Shown: piece after piece, positions 7,281-19,096 of the stretch
How the letters are laid out: each line of letters opens with the position of its first letter
Numbering within the stretch: the first letter of the stretch is position 1
NCBI GenBank assembly: GCA_027494035.1
Contig: JAOSJQ010000001.1
Span: forward strand, 62,001 to 126,000
Origin: UTCFX2 sp002050125
GTDB taxonomy: Bacteria > Chloroflexota > Anaerolineae > Anaerolineales > UBA4823
Length of the DNA: 64,000 bases
Reading direction: 5' to 3'
Program-made: the position numbers and the translations under genes
Notes under the pieces: model-generated
What the model was told of the DNA's origin: nothing
What the model saw: only the letters and a program-made list of their open reading frames with translations
Databases searched by the model: none

Positions 7281-8114
7281 ATGGAAAAAATTGCGCTCGT
7301 GACCGACAGCACCGCCGACCTGCCTCAAGAACTGATCGATCGGTATGAGATCCAGGTTGTTCGCAATTTATTGATTATCGAAGGTCAAAGTCTGCGAGAT
7401 GGCATTGATATCAGCAGAGAAGAATACTATGAGCGCCTGCCCAGGTTCAAGCCAACGCCTACCACTGCCACGGCCTCTTCCGGCGTTTATCAAGAGCTTT
7501 ACGAAACCCTGTTCCAACGCGGCGCAAAAACGATCGTGTCAATTCATCCCCCTCAAAAACTGAGCGGGATCATCAACGCCGCAAATATCGCCGCCCAGGC
7601 ATTTGGCAATCGCATTCACGTCATTGACAGCGGTCAGGTCTCGCTTGGGCTTGGCTTCCAGATTCTCGCGGCAGCGGAGGCAATCCGTCACGGCGCCAGC
7701 TTGGATACAATCTTGCGTTTGCTGGATGAAATCCGCGGTCGAGTTCGACTCGTAGCCATGCTGGACACATTGGAGTACATCCGGCGCAGCGGCAGAGTCT
7801 CCTGGGCGCGCGCCCGTCTGGGCAACTTGCTTCAAATCAAACCCTTCATTGAGCTAACAGACGGAGACGTGCGCAGCCTGGGCGAAAGCCGAACGCGCAC
7901 AAAAGGTATTCATCGATTACGAGAATTCCTTTATGATCTGGGCGCGCTTGAAAACCTGGCAATTTTACATACCAACGCCGAGAATGATGCACGCCAGTTT
8001 GTGAAAACTCTACAATTGCATCTGAGCTCAGCGCCGCTAATTATCAACGTGACAACCGTGATTGGCACGCATGTAGGCCCCAACTGCCTGGGGTTTGCCG
8101 TGCTGATTAAATAA
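7281..8114 (+). CDS. DegV family protein, probable fatty-acid-binding FakB partner
   Basis: This 277-residue protein is a full DegV-type protein. It opens with EKIALVTDSTADLP, carries TPTTATASSGVYQELYETL where the bound fatty acid carboxylate is normally held, and ends with GTHVGPNCLGFAVL. DegV/FakB proteins bind a single fatty acid in a deep pocket and present it to FakA for phosphorylation. The gene directly follows fakA and precedes recG by only 21 bp, so all are probably in one transcript. The acyl chain preference cannot be read from sequence. The start at 7281 follows a weak ribosome site, and the N-terminus fits the family. Confidence 0.9.
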   Translation: MEKIALVTDSTADLPQELIDRYEIQVVRNLLIIEGQSLRDGIDISREEYYERLPRFKPTPTTATASSGVYQELYETLFQRGAKTIVSIHPPQKLSGIINAANIAAQAFGNRIHVIDSGQVSLGLGFQILAAAEAIRHGASLDTILRLLDEIRGRVRLVAMLDTLEYIRRSGRVSWARARLGNLLQIKPFIELTDGDVRSLGESRTRTKGIHRLREFLYDLGALENLAILHTNAENDARQFVKTLQLHLSSAPLIINVTTVIGTHVGPNCLGFAVLIK

Positions 8115-8135
8115 GGCTGGTAAAATTAAACCTTA

Positions 8136-10757
8136 ATGAAACCTTCTCTCCAAAAACTCCAAAGAGTTTTCAAACTGGAAGCGGATCGAGGTTACGACAA
8201 TCGCGCCGTGGTTGGCGGAATCGATCGCATGCTCGAGCATTGGACGCCAGAAGCGCGTCACGAAGGCGTACCGGAGGATTTGATCGCTTATATCGAAAGC
8301 CGGTTTCGCGATTACAACCGCCTGAGTGAAAAATCACGCGCAGAAGCGCTACAAGGTATGTGGAGACGAATCCAACGCAGCGAAGAAAGCGACCTGAGCA
8401 GTCAACCGGTTGAGATAGAAGACCATAAGGAGGCGCTGCCAGTCTCACCGCCGGAGCCCGAGCCAGCCGGGGCTCCCGAGATAACCTCGGATGAAGCTCC
8501 GCCCGAAGCAACTGACAGCACAATCCAGGCTGAGGCAGCTCCGTCTATAATCGCTGCGCCACCGGAAAAAGCGCAGACCACTGAGCAAGCCGCTCACGCG
8601 GCGGTGATCGAACGGTTCGAGAGAAAACAACGGGAGATCCAGCCCACCGTTGAACCTGCGGCTTTGAATGCCCCGGTTACCGTCTTACAGGGAATCGGCC
8701 CGCGGATTGCGCAGAACTTGAGCCGCCTGGGCTTGCATACCCTGCGGGATATGCTGTACCATTTCCCGCGCCGTTACGATGACTATTCGAGGCTGGCGCC
8801 GATCAACCGGCTCCAATATGGAGATAAAGTCACCGTGATCGCGACCGTGCAGCAGATCAAGACCCGCCTCATTCGGAATGGAACCGCCACCCTGGTCGAA
8901 GCCTTGGTCAGCGACGGCAGCGGCGCGCTGAGAGTGAGTTGGTTCAACCAGGTCTGGCGGGCAAAACGCCTGTACGAAGGTTCGCAGATCGTGCTGGCTG
9001 GCAAAGTCGATCAATACCTTGGTCGAAAGGTGATGACCAATCCGGACGTGGAAACGCTCGAAGAGGAGCAGTTGAGCACCAACCGCATTGTTCCGGTGTA
9101 CCCACTCACCGAACAAGTGACTCAGTCCTGGCTGCGCAAACAGATGAATCAAGTCGTGAGCTATTGGGCGCCGCGCACCCTGGACCCGCTTCCAGAGAAG
9201 ATGCGCCGTGAAGCGGAGTTAATCCCGCTTCCAGATGCCTTGCTCCAGATCCATTTCCCGGAGAGCCATGAAGCCCTCCAGGCTGCACAAGAGCGGCTCG
9301 CATTCGATGAAATTTTCCTCCTCCAATCGGGGGTGGTCAGACAAAAACACGCCTGGCAAAACCGCACTGCGAAAACCTTCACCGCTGAACCAGAGTGGCT
9401 GGACGAACAAGTTTCCCGCCTTCCCTACCAACTGACGGGCGCCCAGCAACATGCGTTGGACGACATCAAACACGACCTCGCTTCAGGCAAGCCGATGAAC
9501 CGCCTGATTCAAGGCGATGTAGGTTCTGGAAAAACGGTGATCGCGGCGCTGGCAATCGCGATTGTTACCAGCCAGGGCAGCCAGGCTTGTATGATGGCGC
9601 CGACCAGCCTTCTGGCTGAGCAGCACTATCAAACCCTGTTGAATCTGCTCACCAAAGAAGCCCCCCAGCGCTGATGCCGGGGAGACTCCCGGCGCGCCGA
9701 TATTAACCGAGAACCAGGTCAGACTGCTGATCGGTTCAACCCCTGAAGCGGAAAAACAGGAGATACGAGCGGGCTTGGCTGACGGCGCGATCAAACTGGT
9801 CGTCGGAACGCATGCGCTGATCGAAGACCCGGTCGGCTTTGCCAACCTGAGCCTGGTCATCGTCGATGAACAACATCGCTTTGGCGTGGATCAGCGGGCT
9901 GCGCTGCGTCTGAAAGGCGTCAATCCACATCTCATGGTGATGACAGCCACGCCAATTCCGCGCTCCCTGGCGCTCACAATCTACGGGGATCTGGACTTGA
10001 CCGTGATGGATGAAATGCCCCCGGACGGCAGCCAGTTGGAACCTTTATCCTGATGCCGCGCGAGCGCGAGCGCGCTTACAGCCTGATCCGTTCTCAGATC
10101 GAACAGGGCCGCCAGACATTCATCATTTATCCATTGATTGAAGAAAGCGAAAACAGCGAAGCGCGCGCCGCGGTCGAAGAGCAGAAGCGTCTGCAATCGA
10201 CGATCTTCCCCCATCTCCAGGTTGGCTTGCTGCACGGACGCATGCGCAGCGAAGACAAAGAAGCGGTGATGGAGGCGTTCAGGCGCGGCGAATTTCCGAT
10301 CCTGGTCTCCACCACGGTGATTGAAGTCGGGGTAGACATTCCGAACGCCAGCGTGATGCTGATCGAGGGAGCGAACCGGTTCGGTTTGGCTCAGCTCCAT
10401 CAACTGCGCGGGCGGGTTGGCAGAGGCGCGGACAAATCGTATTGTCTGCTGATCCCAGAAAGCCAGGATGAGGCGGAGAACGAACGCCTGCTGGTGATGA
10501 CCAGCACCAATGATGGGTTTGTGCTGGCTGAACGCGACCTAGAGCAGCGCGGTCCCGGCGACTTCCTAGGGTCCCGCCAATCCGGTTTCGCCGAGTTAAA
10601 AATGGCAAAGATTTCAGATATTCATTTGATCGAAAAGGCGCGCCGTTTCGCCCAGGCGCTGTTCGAAACCGACCCGGCGCTCACGCTGCCTGAGCACCAG
10701 CTTTTGGCATCCTCCTTGCAACAATTCTGGGAGGAGAACGTAGGTGATATTAGCTGA
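8136..10757 (+). CDS. recG: ATP-dependent DNA helicase RecG, frame broken twice
   Basis: RecG reverses stalled replication forks. Three consecutive frames join into one protein of about 873 residues. A long N-terminal extension (about 1-180, Pro/Glu/Ala-rich in the middle) precedes the wedge/OB domain (VLQGIGPRIAQNLSRLG, then YDDYSRLAPI). Helicase motifs are GDVGSGKT, MMAPTSLLAEQH, VGTHALIED, VIVDEQHRFGV, TATPIPRSLALT and LRGRVGRG. The first break is at the six-C run 9661-9666 (one C too many). The second is at the five-C run 10018-10022 (one C too few; MPPGRQPVGTFILMPRER is restored by adding one). All motifs are intact on both sides, so the breaks look like sequencing errors. It sits downstream of fakA/degV, similar to Bacillus gene order. 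A Pro/Glu/Gly-rich insertion follows the LLAEQH segment. Confidence 0.9.
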
Positions 10758-10791
10758 TACGAATCCTAAAAAAACCAGAGAGAATTCTTGT

Positions 10792-11316
10792 ATGGTGCGT
10801 GCTGTCTTCCCTGGAACATTCGACCCGATCCACTTTGGTCACATCGATATTGCCAGTCGTGCTGCCAGAATATTCGATGAGGTCATCATTGCAGTCTATG
10901 ATAGACCGCTAAAAACGCTGGTGTTTCCGCCGGCTACCCGCATTCAGCTGGTGAGCGAAGCCTTCGCAAATGATCCAAAAATCAAGGTTATGGGTTACAG
11001 CGGGCTGACCGTCGAACTCTGTAAGACGGTGGACGCGCAAGTGATTGTGCGCGGCTTGCGAGTTTTCTCGGATTTCGAATTCGAATTCCGCATGGCGCTC
11101 GCAAATCACCGTCTGGACCCCGAAATTGAGGTCATTGCGCTGATCACTGCCGAGGAACACACGTTCCTTTCCTCTTCTACAGTGCGCGAGATCGCCTCCC
11201 TCGGCGGCGATGTGAGCAGTATGGTGCCAAAACATGTGGAAACCGCTTTGAAATTGCGGTTTCACGAACTGGGCGATGAGCAGCAAGTTGTGCCGACAAC
11301 TTCTCTGCGCGATTGA
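10792..11316 (+). CDS. coaD: Phosphopantetheine adenylyltransferase
   Basis: The product (174 residues from ATG 10792) transfers AMP from ATP to 4'-phosphopantetheine, the penultimate step of coenzyme A synthesis, in the cytoplasm. The nucleotidyltransferase signature FPGTFDPIHFGHIDI is at the N-terminus. The C-terminal ATP-binding segment reads HTFLSSSTVREIASLGGDVSSMVP. A longer frame from 10744 adds 16 residues with no family similarity and overlaps recG, so I prefer 10792, where AGAGAG lies upstream. The extra C-terminal tail after FHELGDEQQ is slightly longer than in most CoaD proteins. It follows recG by 34 bp and is probably cotranscribed with it. A promoter for the next gene follows. 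Confidence 0.96.
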   Translation: MVRAVFPGTFDPIHFGHIDIASRAARIFDEVIIAVYDRPLKTLVFPPATRIQLVSEAFANDPKIKVMGYSGLTVELCKTVDAQVIVRGLRVFSDFEFEFRMALANHRLDPEIEVIALITAEEHTFLSSSTVREIASLGGDVSSMVPKHVETALKLRFHELGDEQQVVPTTSLRD

Positions 11317-11341
11317 GGCAAAATCCATGTCAAACAAATCG

Positions 11342-11370
11342 TTGACGGATTTCGAAAATTCAAGTAATCT
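11342..11370 (+). promoter_or_regulatory. Promoter of the SepIVA-like gene
   Basis: TTGACG at 11342-11347 and TAATCT at 11365-11370 are spaced by 17 bp in the intergenic region after coaD. Confidence 0.5.
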
Positions 11371-11435
11371 ACACAGAACATACATCATTGCATGCTTCTA
11401 TTCTGCGATTGAATTGACCTGTCTGGGAGGGGTAA

Positions 11436-11906
11436 ATGGATATCCTACATCTGGTTGACCGGCTGGAAGAGCTCTTAAATCAAAGTCGCCCTCTCTTTTT
11501 TACGCACAACGTGTTGATCGATGAGGACCGCATCCTGGATATCATCGACCAGATGAGGGTCGCTGTGCCAGATGAAGTAAAAAAAGCCCAACAACTGCTC
11601 GCCCAGCGCGATCGGATTCTGGCGCAGGCGCAGGAAGAAGCCAATCGCACGATCGCGATCGCGCGCGAAAAGAGCGACCAACTGGTGCAGCGTGATGCAA
11701 TCGTCCAGGCAGCCCAAACGGAAGCCGACCAGGTCATCGCCCAGTCCCTCACTAACGCAGAAAAGACGCGCCTGGACGCCGATCATTATGTCGTCGAGTC
11801 GCTGACCAAGCTGGAAGTAGAGCTAGACCGCATCTTAAACCAGGTGCGCAACGGAATCCGGGCGCTGCAGCAGGAGAAATCCAAATCAGAAAAAGATGAG
11901 TCCTGA
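11436..11906 (+). CDS. SepIVA/DivIVA-like coiled-coil protein
   Basis: The 156-residue protein starts with a short conserved head (VDRLEELLNQSRPLFFTHN, then LIDEDRILDIIDQMRVAVPDEVKKA) followed by a long Ala/Gln/Glu-rich coiled coil (about 50-150). The head and length resemble the SepIVA/DivIVA-like proteins that sit next to coaD in Actinobacteria, where SepIVA is needed for septation and cell elongation. A very good ribosome site, GGAGGGG, lies just before the ATG, and the gene has its own promoter. Proteins of this group are often mislabelled as ATPase or V-type synthase subunits because of the coiled coil. Role in cell division or envelope growth is inference from family and position. Confidence 0.72.
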   Translation: MDILHLVDRLEELLNQSRPLFFTHNVLIDEDRILDIIDQMRVAVPDEVKKAQQLLAQRDRILAQAQEEANRTIAIAREKSDQLVQRDAIVQAAQTEADQVIAQSLTNAEKTRLDADHYVVESLTKLEVELDRILNQVRNGIRALQQEKSKSEKDES

Positions 11907-11993
11907 AGAGAAGACCGCGTTGTTCATCCCCTTTTCATAACGCGGCAATTGCAGTTCAGCACAGTTCACATAATTTTTTCAACGCAATCGCCT

Positions 11994-12022
11994 TTGACAA
12001 TTCAAACCCGCAGAGGTATAAT
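11994..12022 (+). promoter_or_regulatory. Consensus sigma-70 promoter of the S1-domain gene
   Basis: TTGACA at 11994-11999 and TATAAT at 12017-12022 match the consensus perfectly and are 17 bp apart, the strongest promoter in the window. It predicts a leader of about 80 bases before the ATG at 12109. Confidence 0.85.
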
Positions 12023-12108
12023 CCGCCTTCGCGGGTTAAACTTCCCCACAATTCACTTGAAACCTTCCACCCTATGGTGGTTCGATCCTATTTTTTGGAG
12101 AAAGCGTT

Positions 12109-12894
12109 ATGGAAACCGATGTTGCAGGAATTCAGGAAACCACCTCAGGACCGAACATAAGCGAGATTCAAAGAAAACAACAATTTACCGGAACCGTAGT
12201 TAAAACGACTTTAGCCGGCGCGTTGGTGGACATTGGCTTGGACACACCGGGCGTTGTCCATATCTCACAACTGCAAGCTGAGCCAGTCAATCGCGTAGAG
12301 GACGTTGTCCAACCCGGGCAGCAAGTCGATGTGTGGGTTCAGCGGGTTGTTCCCAAAAAGAACCGCATCGAGCTAACGATGATCAAACCGCTGGCGCTGG
12401 AATGGCGGGATATCGAGAAGGACATGGTCCTCAAAGGAACGGTCACTCGCCTGGAAAAATTTGGCGCATTTGTCGAAATCGGCGCCGAGCGCCCTGGATT
12501 AGTGCACATCAGCGAAATGACCTACGGATACATCAAGGATCCGAGCGAAGTCGTGAAACAAGGCGATGAGATTGAAGTGAAAGTCCTCAATGTGAACCGC
12601 CAGAAGCGCCAGATTAAGCTGAGCATGAAGGCTTTGGAAGAACCGCCCATCAAAGAGGTAAAAGAGAGTAAGGCGCCCAAGAAAGCAGAAGCGAGCGTTA
12701 GCGAGGCTGAGGAACCCAAAGAAGAACCCGTTCCGACCGCGATGGAGATTGCCTTGCGCGAAGCGATGGAGCGTTCAAAAGAGAAACACCCCGAACGACA
12801 AACTGAAAAAGAGCGGCGGAAACCCACCGCTTCCAACAATGAACTTGAGCAGATTCTGGCGCGCACCCTCCAGCACAAAGTTAAAACCAAATAA
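12109..12894 (+). CDS. S1 RNA-binding domain protein (two S1 repeats)
   Basis: The 261-residue protein has two S1 OB-fold repeats. The first (about 23-90) shows GTVVKTTLAGALVDIG and GVVHISQL; the second (about 100-172) shows KGTVTRLEKFGAFVEIG and GLVHISEM with the end NRQKRQIKLSMKAL. A highly charged Glu/Lys tail of about 85 residues follows, ending in HKVKTK. It resembles a short ribosomal protein S1 or a general stress S1 protein and should bind RNA or the ribosome in the cytoplasm. GGAG lies about nine bases before the ATG, and a consensus promoter drives it, suggesting high expression. Whether it replaces full-length S1 or is accessory cannot be told from this window. Confidence 0.88.
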   Translation: METDVAGIQETTSGPNISEIQRKQQFTGTVVKTTLAGALVDIGLDTPGVVHISQLQAEPVNRVEDVVQPGQQVDVWVQRVVPKKNRIELTMIKPLALEWRDIEKDMVLKGTVTRLEKFGAFVEIGAERPGLVHISEMTYGYIKDPSEVVKQGDEIEVKVLNVNRQKRQIKLSMKALEEPPIKEVKESKAPKKAEASVSEAEEPKEEPVPTAMEIALREAMERSKEKHPERQTEKERRKPTASNNELEQILARTLQHKVKTK

Positions 12895-12928
12895 CTCTCT
12901 GGAAACCGCTCGTTTTGTTAATAAAACC

Positions 12929-12962
12929 GTCCCGCCCTACTAATTTCGCAGCAGGGCGGGAC
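12929..12962. terminator. Strong GC-rich hairpin after the S1-domain gene
   Basis: A perfect 10-bp stem, GTCCCGCCCT at 12929-12938 and AGGGCGGGAC at 12953-12962, could end transcription of the S1 gene. There is no proper T run on the plus strand, so a factor-assisted or partial terminator is possible. Confidence 0.5.
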
Positions 12963-12982
12963 TCTCGTATATAATGTAAGCC

Positions 12983-13195
12983 GTGTCGCGCTCAACCTTT
13001 GGCGCCGCATTTACGTCGTGGATGAATGTGAGAGAGACGGATGACGCAAACTGGCAAACCGGGTCGAAGCGCGACTTGGCTACGCCTGGCGGTGTGGGCG
13101 AGGTTGTGTACCAACAGGCTCAAGACCATTATACAGAAAAACCTTCCCCTGAGGATGAGAAGCAATTCGCAGTTTTGTTAGCTTTCGGGGAATAA
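12983..13195 (+). CDS. Possible small hypothetical protein
   Basis: This open frame of 70 codons starts with GTG at 12983, seven bases after TATAAT (12970-12975), the same spacing as the probable leaderless regulator at 424. An internal ATG at 13022 would give 57 residues. The product is hydrophilic, with no membrane segment or known motif; it ends KQFAVLLAFGE. It fills most of the 316-bp stretch between the S1-domain gene and the DUF3786 gene, which otherwise holds only the GC-rich hairpin and a short CCCC/GGGG stem near 13200. No -35 element is clear. I do not recognise it, and it may not be translated. Confidence 0.3.
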   Translation: MSRSTFGAAFTSWMNVRETDDANWQTGSKRDLATPGGVGEVVYQQAQDHYTEKPSPEDEKQFAVLLAFGE

Positions 13196-13210
13196 CCTTG
13201 CCCCACAGGG

Positions 13211-13888
13211 GTGGATGGAGAGCCATTTGTGAACGCTGAAAAATTTTCCCCAAGCCCCAATCCAGACCGTTTCAGTCAACGGCTGAACGAACTGCGCGCG
13301 GCGCTGCAAAATTCAAACCCCGACAGACTGGCAGAGGTCACCGGGTCAGAATGGGTCCCGAACCCTGCCGGGGGAGAAGTCCAGCTTTTATATTGGGGTC
13401 AACCCGTGCGAGTCACCGCCAAAGATTGGCTGGTTTATAAAGGCGACTCGGTTGAGCCCGCCTCGGATTACGAGCAAACGATGCTGCTGTATTACTTTAC
13501 GATCGCGGACGGCGCGCCGGAGCAAAACCGCTGGATTTCATTCTCGGACTTACCGGACGGCAGGTTCTACACACAGGCGTTTCAGGGTTACACCGGACGC
13601 GAGTTGTGGGTTGCCTTCAAGGACGATGTTGCCGCGTTCGAAAACGCGTGCCAATCTCTGGGCGGCGCTCGTCAAGACCTCGGCGACGCAGCCTACCGAT
13701 TTCAGGTTTTGCCGCATTTCCCCATTCTGGTCGTTTACTGGTCTGGCGATGAAGATTTCTCCGGATCCGCTCAGGTGCTTTTCGACGCCTCAGCCAGCCA
13801 CTATCTCACCACGGACGCATGCGCGGTTCTGGGCAGCACGATCACCCGCAAGCTCATCGCCGCCAAACCTAAAACCCAGGAGGTCTGA
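13211..13888 (+). CDS. DUF3786 domain protein
   Basis: The product of up to 225 residues matches the DUF3786 family. Family-like segments are DYEQTMLLYYFTIADG, the block RWISFSDLPDGRFYTQAF with QGYTGRELW following, a long acidic middle part and LVVYWSGDEDFSGSAQVLFD near the C-terminus. The family is common in anaerobes, often near corrinoid or one-carbon genes, but its biochemistry is unknown to me. The start is uncertain: ATG at 13211 or GTG at 13229 are both possible, and neither has a strong ribosome site. A small hypothetical gene follows after 2 bp behind a good AGGAGG site, so the two form an operon. Confidence 0.82.
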   Translation: MDGEPFVNAEKFSPSPNPDRFSQRLNELRAALQNSNPDRLAEVTGSEWVPNPAGGEVQLLYWGQPVRVTAKDWLVYKGDSVEPASDYEQTMLLYYFTIADGAPEQNRWISFSDLPDGRFYTQAFQGYTGRELWVAFKDDVAAFENACQSLGGARQDLGDAAYRFQVLPHFPILVVYWSGDEDFSGSAQVLFDASASHYLTTDACAVLGSTITRKLIAAKPKTQEV

Positions 13889-13890
13889 CT

Positions 13891-14289
13891 ATGCCAGGTG
13901 TAATTGATTACGAAACGATGAACGTTGATCCGCTCCCCGGGATTTGGTCTCCCGTCCAATGGGATCTTTCAGAAGATGAGCATCTTGCCGAACTGGAGGC
14001 GCAGGCGACCGCCAGCTTGCTCAACGCAGTGGACGTGCCCGAAGCCGTTTTACGGCTGATGCTCAACGAAACCAGCATCCAAAGAGCATTCGATCCCCCG
14101 CCTGGTTACGACCCGGAAATGCAAGGCGAGTGGGATTCGGATTTGGTCACATTTGAATTCGAACGACCGCTCGAACTCGAAAAAGTCGTGCGGCAAAACG
14201 ATGTACTCGTTATTGAATATGATTTCAAAGAACTTGGTCGCTGGGTCTTCGAAATTGAACCTGAAGCGGTTCATCTCCACCGAATCTAA
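13891..14289 (+). CDS. Hypothetical protein in operon with DUF3786 gene
   Basis: I do not recognise this 132-residue protein. It is acidic, has no membrane segment or signal peptide, and combines a helical N-terminal half with a strand-rich C-terminal half (LVTFEFERPLELEKVV, then NDVLVIEYDFKELGRWVFEI). AGGAGG lies seven bases before the ATG and the upstream DUF3786 gene ends two bases earlier, so translation is probably coupled. It lies convergent to mutS with about 60 bp between the stop codons and no obvious terminator. Function is unknown, but tight coupling suggests it works with the DUF3786 protein. Confidence 0.7.
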   Translation: MPGVIDYETMNVDPLPGIWSPVQWDLSEDEHLAELEAQATASLLNAVDVPEAVLRLMLNETSIQRAFDPPPGYDPEMQGEWDSDLVTFEFERPLELEKVVRQNDVLVIEYDFKELGRWVFEIEPEAVHLHRI

Positions 14290-14349
14290 AAGCCAATTAC
14301 TGTAGGCTCTCCCGTGGGATTGCGGGTTCCAATAAACAAGCCAACAAGT

Positions 14350-16944
<2,595 letters not shown>

Positions 16945-17113
16945 TGTGTCACCTGTGTAGTCTGGATTTCGGGGTATTCTCAGCCCGAACCTGTGGTTAT
17001 TATAACCAAATCTCGCGCATTGCCATTTTTCCCGACGAAACCGGCAATCCCCGGGAAGATGATCTGCAGTTCAACCAGGGCTTGTAATATGTAAAGTTTA
17101 TTCTAGGAAAATA

Positions 17114-17142
17114 TTGTCATTCAGTCCTTATCCGGCTATAAT
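17114..17142 (+). promoter_or_regulatory. Promoter of the ABC transporter ATPase gene
   Basis: TTGTCA at 17114-17119 is followed after exactly 17 bp by TATAAT at 17137-17142. The gene starts 45 bp further on. Confidence 0.75.
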
Positions 17143-17186
17143 GTAATCACTATATTCCCCGAAATGGACGAAAGGAGAAAAACCGA

Positions 17187-18286
17187 ATGGCAAGTGTTAC
17201 TTTTGACCACATTACGAAGCGGTTCGGTGACGTTATTGCGGTCAACGATCTGAACATTGAGATCGCTGACAAAGAATTCCTGGTGCTGGTCGGACCGTCC
17301 GGCTGCGGCAAAACCACTGCGCTGCGCTGTCTGGCTGGGCTGGAAGACGTCAGTGAAGGTCGCATCCTGATCGCCGATCAGGTCGTCAACGATATCGCGC
17401 CAAAGGACCGTGATATCGCCATGGTGTTCCAATCCTATGCTCTGTACCCCCATATGTCGGTCTTCGACAACATGGCTTTCGGTTTGAAGCTGCGCAAGAC
17501 TCCCAAGGCTGAGATCAAGCGCCGCGTGGAAGAAGCTGCCGGAATCCTGGGCATCGAACACTTGCTGGATCGCAAACCGCGCCAGCTTTCGGGTGGACAG
17601 CGCCAGCGCGTTGCGGTGGGGCGGGCGATCGTGCGCGAGCCCAAGGTTTTTCTCTTCGATGAGCCGCTTTCGAACCTGGACGCCAAACTGCGCGTCGAAA
17701 CCCGCGCCAACATCTCGAAGCTGCACCAGCAGCTCGAAACCACGTTCATTTATGTGACCCACGACCAGGTCGAAGCGATGACCATGGCTACCCGCATTGC
17801 AGTGATCAACAAAGGTCTGCTCCAGCAGATCGATACGCCGCAGGTGCTCTACGACCGCCCCGACAACCTGTTTGTAGCCGGGTTTATCGGTTCGCCGGCA
17901 ATGAATTTCTTCCCCGCGCACATACGCAAAGATGGCGAAAACTTGTTCATCGATGGCGGCACGTTCAAAGTCAAAGTCCCTGAAACTCGCAAGGGCGCCT
18001 ATATCAGTCACGTGGATAAGCCGGTTATTTTTGGCATCCGACCGGAGAACATCCACAACCCCGAATACGCGCCGCCCAACATCGACGCCCAACCGGTTGA
18101 ATGCATCGTCGATGTTACCGAACTGATGGGCAATGAGATCTTTGTCTATTTGAAGACCGGCGACAACCTCTTCGTCGCCCGCGTCGACCCGCGCTCACGC
18201 TACCACGTGGATGATAAAGTGCAGGTGTCGTTCAATATGAACAACATGCACGTGTTCGACCGCAGAGCGAGATCGCCATCCGCTGA
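17187..18286 (+). CDS. UgpC/MalK-family ABC transporter ATP-binding protein (frameshift near the end)
   Basis: The ATPase of a carbohydrate-type ABC importer, about 366 residues. It shows Walker A GPSGCGKTTALR, the Q-loop FQSYALYPHMSVFDNMAFGL, signature LSGGQRQRVAVGRAIV, Walker B VFLFDEPLSNLDAKLR and the H-loop in YVTHDQVEAMTMA, followed by the C-terminal MalK-type regulatory domain (GIRPENI). As printed, the frame runs on to 18467 through a terminator and into gpmA. If one C is added at 18260-18261 the end becomes VFDPQSEIAIR with a stop at 18284-18286, as in relatives. No permease or binding protein is nearby, which fits a shared MsiK-like ATPase serving several transporters. AAAGGAG lies before the ATG. 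Confidence 0.9.
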
Positions 18287-18310
18287 CGACCCAGCGCCGC
18301 AAGAGAATGG

Positions 18311-18357
18311 ATCGGGTGTTTCAACCTGGAATTCGGTTTGGAACACCCGATTTCTAT
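18311..18357 (+). terminator. Intrinsic terminator after the ABC ATPase gene
   Basis: ATCGGGTGTT at 18311-18320 pairs with AACACCCGAT at 18342-18351, followed by TTCTATT. Its position inside the extended printed reading frame supports a real stop at 18286. Confidence 0.75.
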
Positions 18358-18367
18358 TGACCCAGCC

Positions 18368-19096
18368 ATGCCGGACGAACCCACCTACCATTTCGTTTTG
18401 CTGCGCCACGGTCAAAGCCAGTGGAATCAGGAGAATCGGTTCACCGGCTGGACCGATATCGCATTGACCGCCCAAGGGCGTCAGGAGACCCGCCAGGCAG
18501 CCCAGGCGCTAAAAGCGGCGGGCATCTCATTCGATTATGCCTGCACGTCCATTCTAAGGCGTGCGGTTGAATCCCTGGCGATTCTGGTTGACGAAATGCA
18601 CCTCCAGTCGCTGCCGATCGAACGCACCTGGCGGCTCAACGAGCGCCATTACGGAGGTTTGCAAGGGCTCAATAAAACCGAAACAGCCAATCGTCTGGGG
18701 TGGGCTTTGGTGAGATATTGGCGGCGCAGCTACGCAGGTCGCCCGCCAGCCCTTGAATTTGACGACCACCGCCATCCGCGCTTCGACCCATTATATGCCG
18801 CGGTTCCACGCGCTTCGCTTCCGGCAACCGAGTCGCTCAAGGACACCGAACTGCGCGTGGCGCGCTATTGGAACACGACAATTCGTCCGCTGCTCCAGGG
18901 CGGTCTGAGGGTATTGATCCTGGCGCACGGCAACAGCTTGCGCGCCCTGGTGCGCTACCTGGAGCAAATCCCGCCGGCGCAGGCGCCCGAGTTGGACGTT
19001 CCCACCGCCATCCCGTTGATCTATCGCGCAAACGCCGATTTCACCCGCTATCAGCGCGTGGCTCTGGACAGGCTTGGCAGCGATCCGCACACATAA
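18368..19096 (+). CDS. gpmA: 2,3-bisphosphoglycerate-dependent phosphoglycerate mutase
   Basis: The 242-residue enzyme interconverts 3- and 2-phosphoglycerate in glycolysis and gluconeogenesis. The histidine-phosphatase motif LLRHGQSQWNQENRFTGWTD holds the phosphorylated His. The segment LNERHYGGLQGLNKTE carries the Glu/His/Tyr set typical of the dependent mutases, and ILAHGNSLRALVRYLE has the second His. I start at ATG 18368 because upstream sequence lies in a terminator. There is no visible Shine-Dalgarno site. The 3' end overlaps the convergent TIGR01906 gene by 46 bp. Confidence 0.93.
   Translation: MPDEPTYHFVLLRHGQSQWNQENRFTGWTDIALTAQGRQETRQAAQALKAAGISFDYACTSILRRAVESLAILVDEMHLQSLPIERTWRLNERHYGGLQGLNKTETANRLGWALVRYWRRSYAGRPPALEFDDHRHPRFDPLYAAVPRASLPATESLKDTELRVARYWNTTIRPLLQGGLRVLILAHGNSLRALVRYLEQIPPAQAPELDVPTAIPLIYRANADFTRYQRVALDRLGSDPHT

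Noticed and set aside
17136..18092. Open frame of 318 codons antisense to the ABC ATPase
   Set aside because: The plus strand holds the Walker and signature motifs, and the promoter points to the plus strand.
18287..18467. C-terminal extension of the ABC ATPase as printed
   Set aside because: The extension crosses a terminator and overlaps gpmA; adding one C at 18260-18261 gives a normal family end at 18286.
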